DNA of 46,916 nucleotides from CAIWKO01 sp964469155 (lineage in GTDB: Bacteria; Bacteroidota; Bacteroidia; Bacteroidales; CAIWKO01): contig CAYXXU010000034.1 in assembly GCA_964469155.1 (NCBI GenBank), positions 1-46,916 of the forward strand, read 5' to 3'. Positions within the stretch are counted from its first letter, which is position 1; the number at the start of each line of letters is the position of its first letter. A program made the translations under genes and the position numbers. Positions 8,311-17,587 of this stretch are shown here, in pieces. The notes under the pieces were generated by a model, which saw nothing but the letters and a program-made list of their open reading frames with translations, was not told the origin of the DNA and made no database searches.

Positions 8311-8318
8311 CAAAGGTA
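8311..8318 (-). promoter_or_regulatory. Bacteroidota -7 element for miaB
   Basis: The plus-strand CAAAGGTA reads TACCTTTG on the minus strand, a perfect TAnnTTTG match, 20 bp upstream of the miaB start. It lies in the 113-bp divergent gap between miaB and topA. On the plus strand the TAATTTTTG and TTTTATTTTGC words at about 8358-8380 could serve topA but fit the spacing less well. Confidence 0.55.
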
Positions 8319-8403
8319 GGTAATCCGATCTTTTGAAAAATAAATAGTCTTTTAAAAATAATTTTTGTTTTATTTTGCAAAAATTTTCAGAAAAACACGC
8401 TTC

Positions 8404-10848
8404 ATGATAAAAAACCTGGTAATTGTCGAGTCACCGGCAAAAGCAAAAACTATAGAAAACTTTCTCGGTAAAGATTATACCGTAAGATCGTGTTTCGGAC
8501 ACATACGCGATCTGTCGGCCAAGGACCTCAGCGTGGACATCGAAAACAACTTTATGCCGAAGTACGAGATACCTGCCGACAAAGTTAAAATAGTAAGCGA
8601 ACTGAAGAAACTTGCCAAAGAGGCCGAAATCATTTGGCTGGCGTCCGATGAGGACCGCGAGGGAGAGGCCATATCATGGCATTTGGCCGAGGCTTTGAAA
8701 ATTGAGATGAGCAAGGCCAAACGCATAGTTTTTCACGAAATCACCAAAACAGCCATCACCGAAGCCATTCAGCATCCGCGCAGCATCAACATCGATCTGG
8801 TTGATGCCCAGCAGGCACGCCGTGTGTTAGACCGCCTAGTAGGATATGAATTGTCGCCATTGTTATGGAAAAAGGTACGTCCATCCTTGTCGGCAGGCAG
8901 AGTTCAATCGGTGGCTGTTCGTCTGATTGTTGAGCGTGAAGAGGAAATTAAAAATTTCAGCTCTGTATCATTCTACAAAGTGGTTGGTTTGTTTTCCTTT
9001 GTAAAGGATAAGAAGCACTATAAAATAAAGGCCGACTTATCGAATCGTTTTAAAACAAAACCGGAAGCGGAAGCTTTTTTAAAAAAATGTATTGGTGCTG
9101 ATTTTCAGGTGGCTGATGTTGAAACCAAACCGGGACGAAAATCACCCGCACCGCCTTTCACCACATCCACTCTGCAACAGGAGGCCAGCCGTAAACTTGG
9201 ATTTTCGGTAACCAAGACCATGGTAGTTTCACAGCAGCTATACGAAGCCGGAAAGATCACTTATATGAGAACCGATTCGGTAAACCTCTCGAAGATGGCC
9301 CAGGCCATGGCCAAAAAAGAGATCGAAGCTACCTTTGGCGAGGGATATGTGAAGATTCGCAATTATGTGACGAAAAGCAAGGGAGCACAGGAAGCTCACG
9401 AAGCCATCAGGCCCACTTACCTCAATCAAAGTTCTATTGACGGCACGAGCGACCAGAAAAGACTTTACGACCTTATCTGGAAACGCACCATAGCCTCGCA
9501 GATGAGCGATGCACAACTCGAAAAAACCAATATCAGCATTGGTAGCCATTCGTTTACCGAAATGTTTGTTGCCACTGGTGAGGTCATCAAGTTCGACGGT
9601 TTTCTTAAAGTCTACCTCGAATCAACCGACGATGAGGATGATGAAACCCAGAAAGGTTTGTTGCCTCCCTTGAAAAAAGGAGATGAGCTTGAATCAGACG
9701 AGATCAGTGCTGCTGAACGTTTCACCATGAGCCCGCCGCGCTATACCGAAGCCAGTCTGGTAAAGAAAATGGAAGAACTGGGTATCGGTCGTCCTTCTAC
9801 CTATGCCCCCACAATTTCGACCATTCAAAAACGCGAGTATGTTGAGATTGCAAGCAAAGAAGGCATAAACAGGGAGTATGTATTTATTAGCCTGGTAAAT
9901 GATAAAATAACTGAAACCAAAAAGACTGAGAATATAGGCGCTGAAAAGCAAAAATTATTTCCAACCGATATAGGGATTTTGGTCACGAACTTTTTAACCT
10001 TGTACTTTGGAAATATACTTGATTATAGTTTTACAGCCACTGTAGAAAAAGAATTCGACGAAATTGCTGAGGGAAAAATGAACTGGAATAATATGATCAG
10101 GCAATTTTATTTACCGTTTCATAAGCAGATAGAAGAAACCCTGAAAACGTCAAAGAAAGTTAGTGGAGAGCGTCTTTTAGGAATTGATCCGAATTCCGGT
10201 AAAAATGTTTATGTTAAGCTTGGCCGGTTTGGACCTATGATACAGATTGGCGAAAATGATGATGAAGAAAAACCAAAGTTCGTAGGATTATTAAAGGATC
10301 AAAAAATTGATTCTATAACGCTCAAAGAAGCGATGGCTCTGTTTATGTTTCCCAAGAATATTGGAAAATATCAGGACGAAGATGTGTTTGTCGGGTTGGG
10401 TCGCTTTGGTCCTTACATCCGGCATAAAGGGATATTCTGTTCATTGGCAAAAACCGATAGCCCAATAACTATCAATTTAAGCCGAGCAATTGAACTTATC
10501 ATTGAAAAAGGGCAGAAAAAAGAAAAAACCATAATAAAAGAATTTGCTGAAAATGTTGATGTAAAAGTTATTGATGGCCGCTATGGTCCATACATTTCAG
10601 CTAATAAAGCAAATTATCGCATACCTAAAGATCGTAAACCGGAAGAATTGACACTGGAAGATTGTCTTGAAATTATTGATAAAGCTCCGGCACCTTCCTC
10701 CGGAAGCAGGTATTCCAAAAATACGAAAACTGTAAAAAAGCCGACAGATGCTAAAAAGCCTGCAAAAATAGCAGCAAAAAAGGTCATTAAAAAGAAAACT
10801 GCAACTAAAGTGGTAAAGAAGAAATCACAGGCTAAAACTAAAAAGTAA
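8404..10848 (+). CDS. topA: DNA topoisomerase I
   Basis: Type IA topoisomerase that relaxes negative supercoils. The 814-residue protein has the N-terminal TOPRIM domain (VIVESPAKAKT with Glu9; SDEDREGEA with Asp82, Asp84 and Glu86), the catalytic core with active-site Tyr287 in ITYMRTDS, and C-terminal topo_C repeats marked by GRFGPMI, GRFGPYI and GRYGPYI. It has no tetra-Cys zinc fingers and ends in a Lys/Ala-rich tail of about 45 residues. The start at 8404 (MIKNLVIVESPAKAK) is preferred over an extension from 8365. Base composition changes within the gene: 30/60 G+C at 8521-8580 but 15/60 at 10501-10560. The next gene starts 11 bp downstream. Confidence 0.96.
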   Translation: MIKNLVIVESPAKAKTIENFLGKDYTVRSCFGHIRDLSAKDLSVDIENNFMPKYEIPADKVKIVSELKKLAKEAEIIWLASDEDREGEAISWHLAEALKIEMSKAKRIVFHEITKTAITEAIQHPRSINIDLVDAQQARRVLDRLVGYELSPLLWKKVRPSLSAGRVQSVAVRLIVEREEEIKNFSSVSFYKVVGLFSFVKDKKHYKIKADLSNRFKTKPEAEAFLKKCIGADFQVADVETKPGRKSPAPPFTTSTLQQEASRKLGFSVTKTMVVSQQLYEAGKITYMRTDSVNLSKMAQAMAKKEIEATFGEGYVKIRNYVTKSKGAQEAHEAIRPTYLNQSSIDGTSDQKRLYDLIWKRTIASQMSDAQLEKTNISIGSHSFTEMFVATGEVIKFDGFLKVYLESTDDEDDETQKGLLPPLKKGDELESDEISAAERFTMSPPRYTEASLVKKMEELGIGRPSTYAPTISTIQKREYVEIASKEGINREYVFISLVNDKITETKKTENIGAEKQKLFPTDIGILVTNFLTLYFGNILDYSFTATVEKEFDEIAEGKMNWNNMIRQFYLPFHKQIEETLKTSKKVSGERLLGIDPNSGKNVYVKLGRFGPMIQIGENDDEEKPKFVGLLKDQKIDSITLKEAMALFMFPKNIGKYQDEDVFVGLGRFGPYIRHKGIFCSLAKTDSPITINLSRAIELIIEKGQKKEKTIIKEFAENVDVKVIDGRYGPYISANKANYRIPKDRKPEELTLEDCLEIIDKAPAPSSGSRYSKNTKTVKKPTDAKKPAKIAAKKVIKKKTATKVVKKKSQAKTKK

Positions 10849-10859
10849 ACTACCCAACC

Positions 10860-12038
10860 ATGATGGATGTTTCAATTTATTTTGAGAAGATTGATATTGA
10901 CAAGATCATCGATAAGGAGCAAACTCATCCGAATCAGCTGATAAATTTCCTGGCAATAAACATTTCAGGAAGTACATTTCCTGATATTGAGGAAGCAGAT
11001 ATTGCAATAATTGGAGTGAATGATGGCCGTGCTTCAATAAATAATGCCGGCAGTGCTTTGGCTCCTGATTCGGTCAGAAAATATCTGTATTCACTTTATC
11101 GCCCAGGTAGCAATATTAATATAGCTGATCTTGGAAATATTAAATCTGGGAATTCCCTTAAGGATACTTATTTTGCTGTCAGAGATGTTGTTGGAGCATT
11201 GTTACAGAAAAATGTAATTCCTGTAATCATAGGCGGGGGTCAGGATATTACCTTTGCGAATTACCTTGCTTACGAATCCATCGGAAAAATAATAAATATT
11301 GTTACGGTTGATAATGCCTTTGACCTGGGAGACGCTGAAAGTTCTCTCAATTCCAAAACTTACCTGAATAAAATCATTACCCATCAGCCCAGCTATTTGT
11401 TTAATTTTTCAAATATCGGATTTCAAACCTATTTTGTGGATAGTGAAGCCATTGAATTAATGAAAAAACTCTATTTTGATGTTTACCGCTTGGGTTTGGT
11501 TCAATCTGATATAGAGGAGGTGGAACCGATGGTCAGAAATGCTGATATGATTTCTGTGGATATTTCCTCAGTGCGTATGTCAGATGCCCCCGGGAATGGG
11601 AATTCGACACCCAACGGTTTTTATGGTGAGGAGTTATGTCGTATTATGCGTTATGCCGGATTAAGTGATAAACTTTCTTCCATCGGTATTTATGAGATCA
11701 ATCCTGAAATGGACCGTAACGGACAAACTTCGCATTTGGCTGCCCAAGCCATTTGGTATTTCATTGACGGATTTTATAATCGCAAGATGGATTTTCCGGT
11801 AAAGGATAAAAAATTCTATATCAAATACAGAGTGGTTATTAAAGAAATACAAAATGAAATTGTATTTTTCAAAAGTAAGAAAAGTGATAGATGGTGGATG
11901 GAGGTTCCATGTCCAACCAAATTAAAATCAAAATACGACCGCCATTATTTAGTTCCTTGTTCCTATAAGGATTATCAAACTGCCTTAAAAGAAGAAATTC
12001 CTGATCGTTGGTGGCAGGCGTACCAGAAATTAATGTAA
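10860..12038 (+). CDS. Arginase/formimidoylglutamase-fold protein, degenerate metal site
   Basis: The 392-residue protein aligns by eye with the ureohydrolase fold (IGVNDGRASINNAGSALAP; VIPVIIGGGQD; the SVDISSVRMSD segment). The binuclear Mn site is eroded: the family GGGHD is GGGQD (Gln128), the usual DxHxD is DNAFD (Asp151-Asp155, His replaced by Ala153), and the SxDxDxxDP motif has Ser236 where the second Asp should be. Hydrolysis of arginine or formiminoglutamate is therefore unlikely. A C-terminal extension (about 310-392) with RWW motifs is not part of the catalytic core. It lies between topA and the T9SS genes; I recall such a protein beside gldK in other Bacteroidota, so a role linked to T9SS is plausible but inferred. 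Confidence 0.8.
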   Translation: MMDVSIYFEKIDIDKIIDKEQTHPNQLINFLAINISGSTFPDIEEADIAIIGVNDGRASINNAGSALAPDSVRKYLYSLYRPGSNINIADLGNIKSGNSLKDTYFAVRDVVGALLQKNVIPVIIGGGQDITFANYLAYESIGKIINIVTVDNAFDLGDAESSLNSKTYLNKIITHQPSYLFNFSNIGFQTYFVDSEAIELMKKLYFDVYRLGLVQSDIEEVEPMVRNADMISVDISSVRMSDAPGNGNSTPNGFYGEELCRIMRYAGLSDKLSSIGIYEINPEMDRNGQTSHLAAQAIWYFIDGFYNRKMDFPVKDKKFYIKYRVVIKEIQNEIVFFKSKKSDRWWMEVPCPTKLKSKYDRHYLVPCSYKDYQTALKEEIPDRWWQAYQKLM

Positions 12039-12142
12039 AAAAGATAATTTTCATTAAAAAGTTGTCCTGATATTTTATTTTTTGATTCAAATAAATACTA
12101 AAATAATTTTATCAACGTTTATGCTTCGTAAATAAAAAAAAT

Positions 12143-12150
12143 TATCTTTG
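12143..12150 (+). promoter_or_regulatory. Bacteroidota -7 element in the porP upstream region
   Basis: TATCTTTG matches TAnnTTTG and would start transcription near 12157, leaving a leader of about 180 nt before porP. The whole gap 12039-12339 is very A+T rich, with runs of A and T, and shows no other gene or strong hairpin. This is the likely promoter of the porP-gldKLMN genes. Confidence 0.5.
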
Positions 12151-12339
12151 TACTGGAAACTTTATTGAAAAAAAACAGTAAAAAAAAGTATTAGGGGACA
12201 TTTTTTTAATACACTGAATAATAATGTTTTAAAAAATTGTGTATTAATAAAAAGGTGTTTTTTTTGAACATCTGTTTGTTAATATTAAAAATTATGTGTT
12301 ACTTTATGCCCAAATTTTGAAATATTCAATCCATTGCTC

Positions 12340-13335
12340 ATGAAAAAAATTTACATTGTCTTGGTTTTTTCTGTTATTTCTGTTACACTTTTTGCCCAAC
12401 AAGAGGCTCAGTTTACCCAGAATATGTTCAACAATGTACTTATAAATCCCGGATATGCCGGAATAAATAAGCGGATTTGTGTTACAACGCTTCTGAGACA
12501 GCAATGGGTTGGTTTTAAATCGACACTTAAAGACGGATCTGAGGTAAAGACAAATCCTGAAACCTATATGGTTTCAATAGATGCTCCCATTAGAGTACTT
12601 CGTGGTGGTATTGGAGTTTCCCTATACAGTGATAAATTGGGTTTTGAAAGTAATTTAGGAGTTAAAGTCGGGTATGCTTTTCATGTTGGAATTGCTAGTG
12701 GAACTCTTGGAATCGGAGTTCAGGTAGGGTTTTTAAATAAAAAGATTGATTTTTCTAAATTTAATCCTATTGATGCTGGCGATCCACTCTTGGCTGCACA
12801 GGATAAAAAATCAACTTTGATGACTGATGTGTCTTTTGGATTATTCTATAATATTCCTGGTAAAGCGTATGTTGGATTATCATCAACACAATTAATTCAG
12901 AGTAAAATGAAGTTTGATATTCCCAATATCGATTCTAAACTGAAAAGACATTATTATCTGACAGGCACATACCATTGGACGATTCCGGGCGCAACAGATT
13001 GGGAACTTAGTCCCTATGTTTTTATTAAAACCGATTTTGCTTCTGCACAGTATGATATTACTGCAATGGCAAAATGGAGAAACATGATTTGGGCTGGACT
13101 TTCTTATCGTGTGCAGGATGCAGTCGCAATAATTGTAGGTGCATATCCTTTTAATCAACCATCTATGAGCCCGGCACTTCAGCAGATCAGAATAGGATAT
13201 TCTTATGACATAACAACATCGGCCTTAGGCAAAAGTGGAAGAAGCAGTGGGTCACATGAAATTATGCTGGGTTATTGTTTTAAAATTGTTACAACACCCA
13301 AAATTACAAAGTACATTAACGTGAGATATTTGTAA
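12340..13335 (+). CDS. porP: PorP/SprF family type IX secretion outer-membrane protein
   Basis: The 331-residue protein has a Sec signal peptide (MKKIYIVLVFSVISVTLFAQ) followed by the family hallmark QFTQNMFNN and NPGYAG, and alternating beta-strand segments to the C-terminus, as expected for a PorP/SprF beta-barrel that interacts with the T9SS periplasmic ring. An in-frame TTG at 12334 adds two residues; the ATG at 12340 directly precedes the signal peptide and is chosen. The gene heads gldK, gldL, gldM and gldN, the same order as porPKLMN in Porphyromonas gingivalis. The subfamily name (PorP or SprF) cannot be settled from sequence alone. Confidence 0.88.
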   Translation: MKKIYIVLVFSVISVTLFAQQEAQFTQNMFNNVLINPGYAGINKRICVTTLLRQQWVGFKSTLKDGSEVKTNPETYMVSIDAPIRVLRGGIGVSLYSDKLGFESNLGVKVGYAFHVGIASGTLGIGVQVGFLNKKIDFSKFNPIDAGDPLLAAQDKKSTLMTDVSFGLFYNIPGKAYVGLSSTQLIQSKMKFDIPNIDSKLKRHYYLTGTYHWTIPGATDWELSPYVFIKTDFASAQYDITAMAKWRNMIWAGLSYRVQDAVAIIVGAYPFNQPSMSPALQQIRIGYSYDITTSALGKSGRSSGSHEIMLGYCFKIVTTPKITKYINVRYL

Positions 13336-13448
13336 AAAAAAATAAAAAAAAATATAAAAACGCAACAAAAAAAAGAATTTTGCGTTTAGGGGATTTAAAT
13401 GGCAATAATGCGCACACAAAGTTAGAATATAAAGAAAACACTAAAAAT

Positions 13449-14834
13449 ATGAAAAAATTCCTGATAATTATTTCTTGTGTTGCAATCCTTTTTTTAGGCA
13501 GTTGCAAAAATAATGGAAGTGGAGAGCTTATCGGAGTTCAGGGACGGGGCGATTTCTTTCAACCCACACCTTACGGCATGTTATTTATTCCTCCGGGTAG
13601 CTATCAAATGGGACCCAGTGATCAGGATGTACCTTATGCTATGACCTCTCAACAAAAAACAGTTACTGTTCAGGCTTTTTACATGGATGAGACTGAAATA
13701 ACAAATAATGAATATCGTCAATTCGTATTCTATGTGAGAGATTCACTTGCCAGAGAATTGCTTGGTACCGTTGCTCCCGAAGAATGGTGGATTGAAGAAG
13801 ATAAATATGGTGAACCTATTGATCCGCATCATCTAAACTGGGATACAAGGATTAAATGGGATGACCTTGAACAGGACCAACTCGAAGCAATTCAACCATT
13901 AATGATGCCTGAGCATGAAAGATATTTCAGGAGAAAAGAAATTGATACACGTGAACTGAATTTTATTTATTACTGGGTGGATTATCAGGCTGCAGCAAAA
14001 AAAGATTTTACATCGGAAGAAGTGATATCTGTACAGGAACAGGCCGACCATGACCTGGCGAGTTTATCTAATCGTCCGCAGGGCGTGAAAGACAGATCTG
14101 TTTTTATTAAGAAAGATGTAATCAATGTTTATCCTGATACATTATGTTGGGTTCATGACTTTACTTATTCATATAATGAGCCGATGTTGAATTATTTTGT
14201 TCATCCGGCTTATGATAACTACCCTGTGGTAGGTGTCAGCTGGAAACAGGCCCGTGCATTTTGTATTTGGAGATCTAATATGTTAAATGATTATCTTGAA
14301 GCAGGTGGAGAATATAGGGTTAATGATTTCCGTTTACCAACAGAATCTGAATGGGAGTGGGCTGCACGTGGCGGTTTAGATCAAAGTCCTTATCCTTGGG
14401 GAGGTCCCTATATACGCAACAGCAACGGATGTTTCCTCGGCAATTACAAACCATTACGTGGGAATTATATTGATGATGGTGGAGTTCAAACCTTAATTGT
14501 TGCGCATTTTGCACCAAATGATTTCGGTCTTTATGATATGGCTGGTAATGTTGCAGAATGGTGCTCTGATGCTTTTGATGAATCTGCTTATAACTTTGCT
14601 CATGACCTGAATATGCATTATTCCTATGAAGCCAAGAAAAATGATCCAGAAGTATTAAAAAGAAAAGTTATTCGTGGCGGCTCCTGGAAAGATATTGGAT
14701 ATTATATGCAGGTAGGTACTAGAACTTTTGAATATCAGGATACAGCAAAATGTTATGTGGGATTCCGATGTGTACAAACTTATTTGGGACGTCATATTGA
14801 TGATGGATCGAGCTCTTCGAATGTTTATAAATAA
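13449..14834 (+). CDS. gldK: T9SS ring lipoprotein GldK/PorK
   Basis: GldK/PorK is an outer-membrane lipoprotein forming, with GldN/PorN, the periplasmic ring of the type IX secretion system. The 461-residue product has a lipoprotein signal (MKKFLIIISCVAILFLGSC, lipidated Cys19) and a formylglycine-generating-enzyme (FGE-sulfatase) fold: MDETEITNNEYRQF, PTESEWEWAARGG, MAGNVAEWC, VIRGGSWKD and VGFRCV. Members keep the fold as a structural element rather than for FGE catalysis. An in-frame extension to 13380 would bury the lipobox behind 23 polar residues and is rejected. Confidence 0.93.
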   Translation: MKKFLIIISCVAILFLGSCKNNGSGELIGVQGRGDFFQPTPYGMLFIPPGSYQMGPSDQDVPYAMTSQQKTVTVQAFYMDETEITNNEYRQFVFYVRDSLARELLGTVAPEEWWIEEDKYGEPIDPHHLNWDTRIKWDDLEQDQLEAIQPLMMPEHERYFRRKEIDTRELNFIYYWVDYQAAAKKDFTSEEVISVQEQADHDLASLSNRPQGVKDRSVFIKKDVINVYPDTLCWVHDFTYSYNEPMLNYFVHPAYDNYPVVGVSWKQARAFCIWRSNMLNDYLEAGGEYRVNDFRLPTESEWEWAARGGLDQSPYPWGGPYIRNSNGCFLGNYKPLRGNYIDDGGVQTLIVAHFAPNDFGLYDMAGNVAEWCSDAFDESAYNFAHDLNMHYSYEAKKNDPEVLKRKVIRGGSWKDIGYYMQVGTRTFEYQDTAKCYVGFRCVQTYLGRHIDDGSSSSNVYK

Positions 14835-14882
14835 AAATCAGTAATTATCTTTAAGTATTAACCAAAAAACAAAAATTAAATT

Positions 14883-15905
14883 ATGGGACTTTACAATTTA
14901 GTAAGAAGTAAGGGTTACAAACAGTTCATGGCCAAATTGTATGGCTGGGGTGCTTCTGTTGTTATTCTAGGTGCTTTATTCAAAATCAACCATTATCCAG
15001 GTGCTGATTATCTTTTGATTGCCGGTTTGGGGACTGAGGCAACAATTTTCTTTTTCTCAGCTTTTGAGCCACTTCATGTGGAATATGATTGGTCGTTGGT
15101 TTATCCTGAATTAGCAGGTATGGAAGATCTTGATCATGATAAAAAAGGATCGAAGAAATCGCTAACTCAGGAACTTGACAAAATGTTAGCCGATGCAAAA
15201 ATTGGACCCGAGTTAATTGCCAGTTTAGGGGACGGCATGAGACATCTGGGTGATAATGCATTGAAATTATCCGGAGTTGCTGATGCAGCTTCTGCTACTG
15301 ATGGTTATGTTAATAACCTGAATAGTGCTGCTGGATCTGTTAGGAATTTATCAGAAGCCTATAATAAAACTGCTTCTGCCTTAGAAAAGGATATTCAATC
15401 TACTGAAGAGTTTTCAAAAAATATAAAAACTGCCTCTGATACCGCCAGTACACTGGCTGGAGCCTATAGTCAGGTTGCAGAAAATATCAAGAAAGATATT
15501 AATGCCACTGAGGAGTACGTTAATAGTATAAAGTATGCAACAGAATCTGCACATAGTTTAGCTGATAAATATGCAAAATCGGCGGAATCATTAACAAGAT
15601 CTGCTGATGCTATCGATTTCTCTGCTGTTGATGGAAAAGCCTATGGTGAGCAAATACAAAGAATTTCGAAAAATTTATCAGAACTGAATTCTGTTTATGA
15701 ACTGCAGTTAAAGAGTACAACTGATCAATTGGATCGAAATAACCGGATGAAGGAAAGCATGGATGGTTTTCTGGCTAATCTTAACGATTCTGTTGAAGGT
15801 ACAGCAAGGTACAAAGATCAGGTAAGTGTTTTAGCAAAAAATATTGCTGCTCTCAACCAGGTATATGGAAATATGCTGACAGCAATGAATGTTAAACAAG
15901 GGTAA
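14883..15905 (+). CDS. gldL: T9SS proton-motor membrane protein GldL/PorL
   Basis: GldL forms, with GldM, the inner-membrane motor that converts proton-motive force into motion for type IX secretion (and gliding where present). The 340-residue protein has two N-terminal transmembrane helices (about 15-35 and 43-62) with membrane-embedded charges: Lys34, His37, Glu52 and Glu62; the spacing of the two Glu fits the conserved pair of the family. The rest (from about 90) is a long alpha-helical cytoplasmic region with alternating Ala/Ser/Lys/Glu and repeated SATEEFxxxIKxA-like turns, longer than I would expect for minimal GldL. It starts 48 bp after gldK. Confidence 0.93.
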   Translation: MGLYNLVRSKGYKQFMAKLYGWGASVVILGALFKINHYPGADYLLIAGLGTEATIFFFSAFEPLHVEYDWSLVYPELAGMEDLDHDKKGSKKSLTQELDKMLADAKIGPELIASLGDGMRHLGDNALKLSGVADAASATDGYVNNLNSAAGSVRNLSEAYNKTASALEKDIQSTEEFSKNIKTASDTASTLAGAYSQVAENIKKDINATEEYVNSIKYATESAHSLADKYAKSAESLTRSADAIDFSAVDGKAYGEQIQRISKNLSELNSVYELQLKSTTDQLDRNNRMKESMDGFLANLNDSVEGTARYKDQVSVLAKNIAALNQVYGNMLTAMNVKQG

Positions 15906-15946
15906 GTAGAGTTAATTATAGAATTATAAAAAAATAGGAGCATAAT

Positions 15947-17563
15947 ATGGGTGCAACAAATTGTCCGGAAACTCCGAGACAGCGAATGATATCAATGATG
16001 TATCTTGTATTAACTGCACTTTTGGCACTCAATGTGTCCAAGGAAATATTAGACTCATTTCTTGTAGTTAATGAAGGATTGATTGTTACAAACGAGAATT
16101 TTGACAAAAAAGTGGAAGGAACTTATTCTCAATTTGATAAACAATTATTGATAAACAAAGCCAAAGTCTTGCCTTTTTATGAAAAAGCAATGCAGGCAAA
16201 AAAACTTTCTAAAGAACTTGTCGATTATATTGAAAATGCAAAAATAGAAGTTATTGCTGCTGAAAGTAAACTCACTAAGGAGGAATGCAAGAATGTAGAT
16301 CTTAGGGCTATAGCAGCGCGAGATAAATATAACGAAGGTACCCGATATTTTATTGGTGATTCACCAACGGGTGCAGGGGGAAATGCTGCAGAGATGAAAA
16401 GTAAAATTGAAGCTTATAAAGCAGCAATGTTGAATTTATTACCTGAAAAATATCGTAGCTCTGTTAAGCTTGGATTAGAAACAAAAGGTCCATATAAAGA
16501 TGCAGGTGGTAGAGAACATAATTGGGAGATGCATCATTTTTATAGGACAATACTTACTGCCAATGTCGTTATTTTGAATAAGCTCATACTGGAAGTTAAG
16601 AATGCTGAGTTTGATATAATAAATGCTTTACTGACTTCTGTTACCGGAGAAGATTTTAAATTCGATGAAGTAGGTGCAAAAGTTGTCGCGAAAAGCAATT
16701 ATGTGCTAACAGGAGAGACTTTTGAAGCAGATATTTTTGTGGCTGCTTATGATACCAAGCAAACTCCATTGATTGAAGTTGGTTCCAGTGTAGATTCTGT
16801 TACGAAAGTTATATCAGGAACTATAATTAAAGTTGAAGGAGAGAGGGGAGTTGGTAAATTGAAAATGCCTGCTGGTGGTCCTGGTGTAAAACAATTTGGT
16901 GGATTGATTAAGATTAAAGGAGCCGATGGTTCTGAAAAAGCTTATCCGTTTAATAGTGAATATATAGTTGGTACACCATCAGCTACTATTTCTCCCACTA
17001 AAATGAATGTGTTTTACATTGGTGTTGATAATCCTGTTTCAATTTCTGTTCCAGGGGCATCCAATGAACAAGTAACGGCTTCTATTACAGGGGGCGGTGG
17101 AACCATTTCCAGGGCTGCCGGAAACGGTATGTGGACTGTTAAGGTTACTACTCCGACACAGGAATGTATGGTTAATGTGGGTGCAAAAATGGGTGCCACT
17201 TCGAGGTCAATGGGCTCAATGAAATTTCGTGTTAAACGCGTTCCTGATCCTGTAGCTTATGTAGGAGGTGTAAAAGGTGGTCAGATAGCAAAAGGAACCC
17301 TGATTGCAGCAGGTGGTATTATTCCTAAAATGGATAATTTTGATTTTGATTTGTATTTCGCAATTACTAGTTTTACTCTTACAATGAATAAAGCTGGTGA
17401 CCTTGTATCTGAGACTACAACAGGATCAAAATATAGTGCTAAAATGTCGTCAATGCTTAATAGTGCCAGTAGAGGTCAGAAAGTTTATTTTGAAGATATA
17501 AAAGCTAAAGGTCCAGATGGTACAACCCGTAACCTTGGATCGATTGCTTTAAAAATAATGTAA
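15947..17563 (+). CDS. gldM: T9SS motor protein GldM/PorM
   Basis: The 538-residue protein is the periplasm-spanning partner of GldL. It starts with the highly conserved MGATNCPETPRQRMISMMY, has a single transmembrane helix at about 14-34 with LVLTALLALNVSKEILDSF, then a periplasmic region: a helical D1 domain (about 35-235) followed by three beta-rich domains (D2-D4), the last containing RVKRVPDPVAYVGG. This arrangement is that of known GldM/PorM structures. It starts 41 bp after gldL and ends 24 bp before the chosen gldN start. Confidence 0.94.
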   Translation: MGATNCPETPRQRMISMMYLVLTALLALNVSKEILDSFLVVNEGLIVTNENFDKKVEGTYSQFDKQLLINKAKVLPFYEKAMQAKKLSKELVDYIENAKIEVIAAESKLTKEECKNVDLRAIAARDKYNEGTRYFIGDSPTGAGGNAAEMKSKIEAYKAAMLNLLPEKYRSSVKLGLETKGPYKDAGGREHNWEMHHFYRTILTANVVILNKLILEVKNAEFDIINALLTSVTGEDFKFDEVGAKVVAKSNYVLTGETFEADIFVAAYDTKQTPLIEVGSSVDSVTKVISGTIIKVEGERGVGKLKMPAGGPGVKQFGGLIKIKGADGSEKAYPFNSEYIVGTPSATISPTKMNVFYIGVDNPVSISVPGASNEQVTASITGGGGTISRAAGNGMWTVKVTTPTQECMVNVGAKMGATSRSMGSMKFRVKRVPDPVAYVGGVKGGQIAKGTLIAAGGIIPKMDNFDFDLYFAITSFTLTMNKAGDLVSETTTGSKYSAKMSSMLNSASRGQKVYFEDIKAKGPDGTTRNLGSIALKIM

Positions 17564-17587
17564 TTCCTATTAATGGGAGGTAAAATT

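Noticed and set aside
10860..12038. Active arginase or formimidoylglutamase
   Set aside because: Several essential metal ligands are substituted, so the enzymatic name is not supported.
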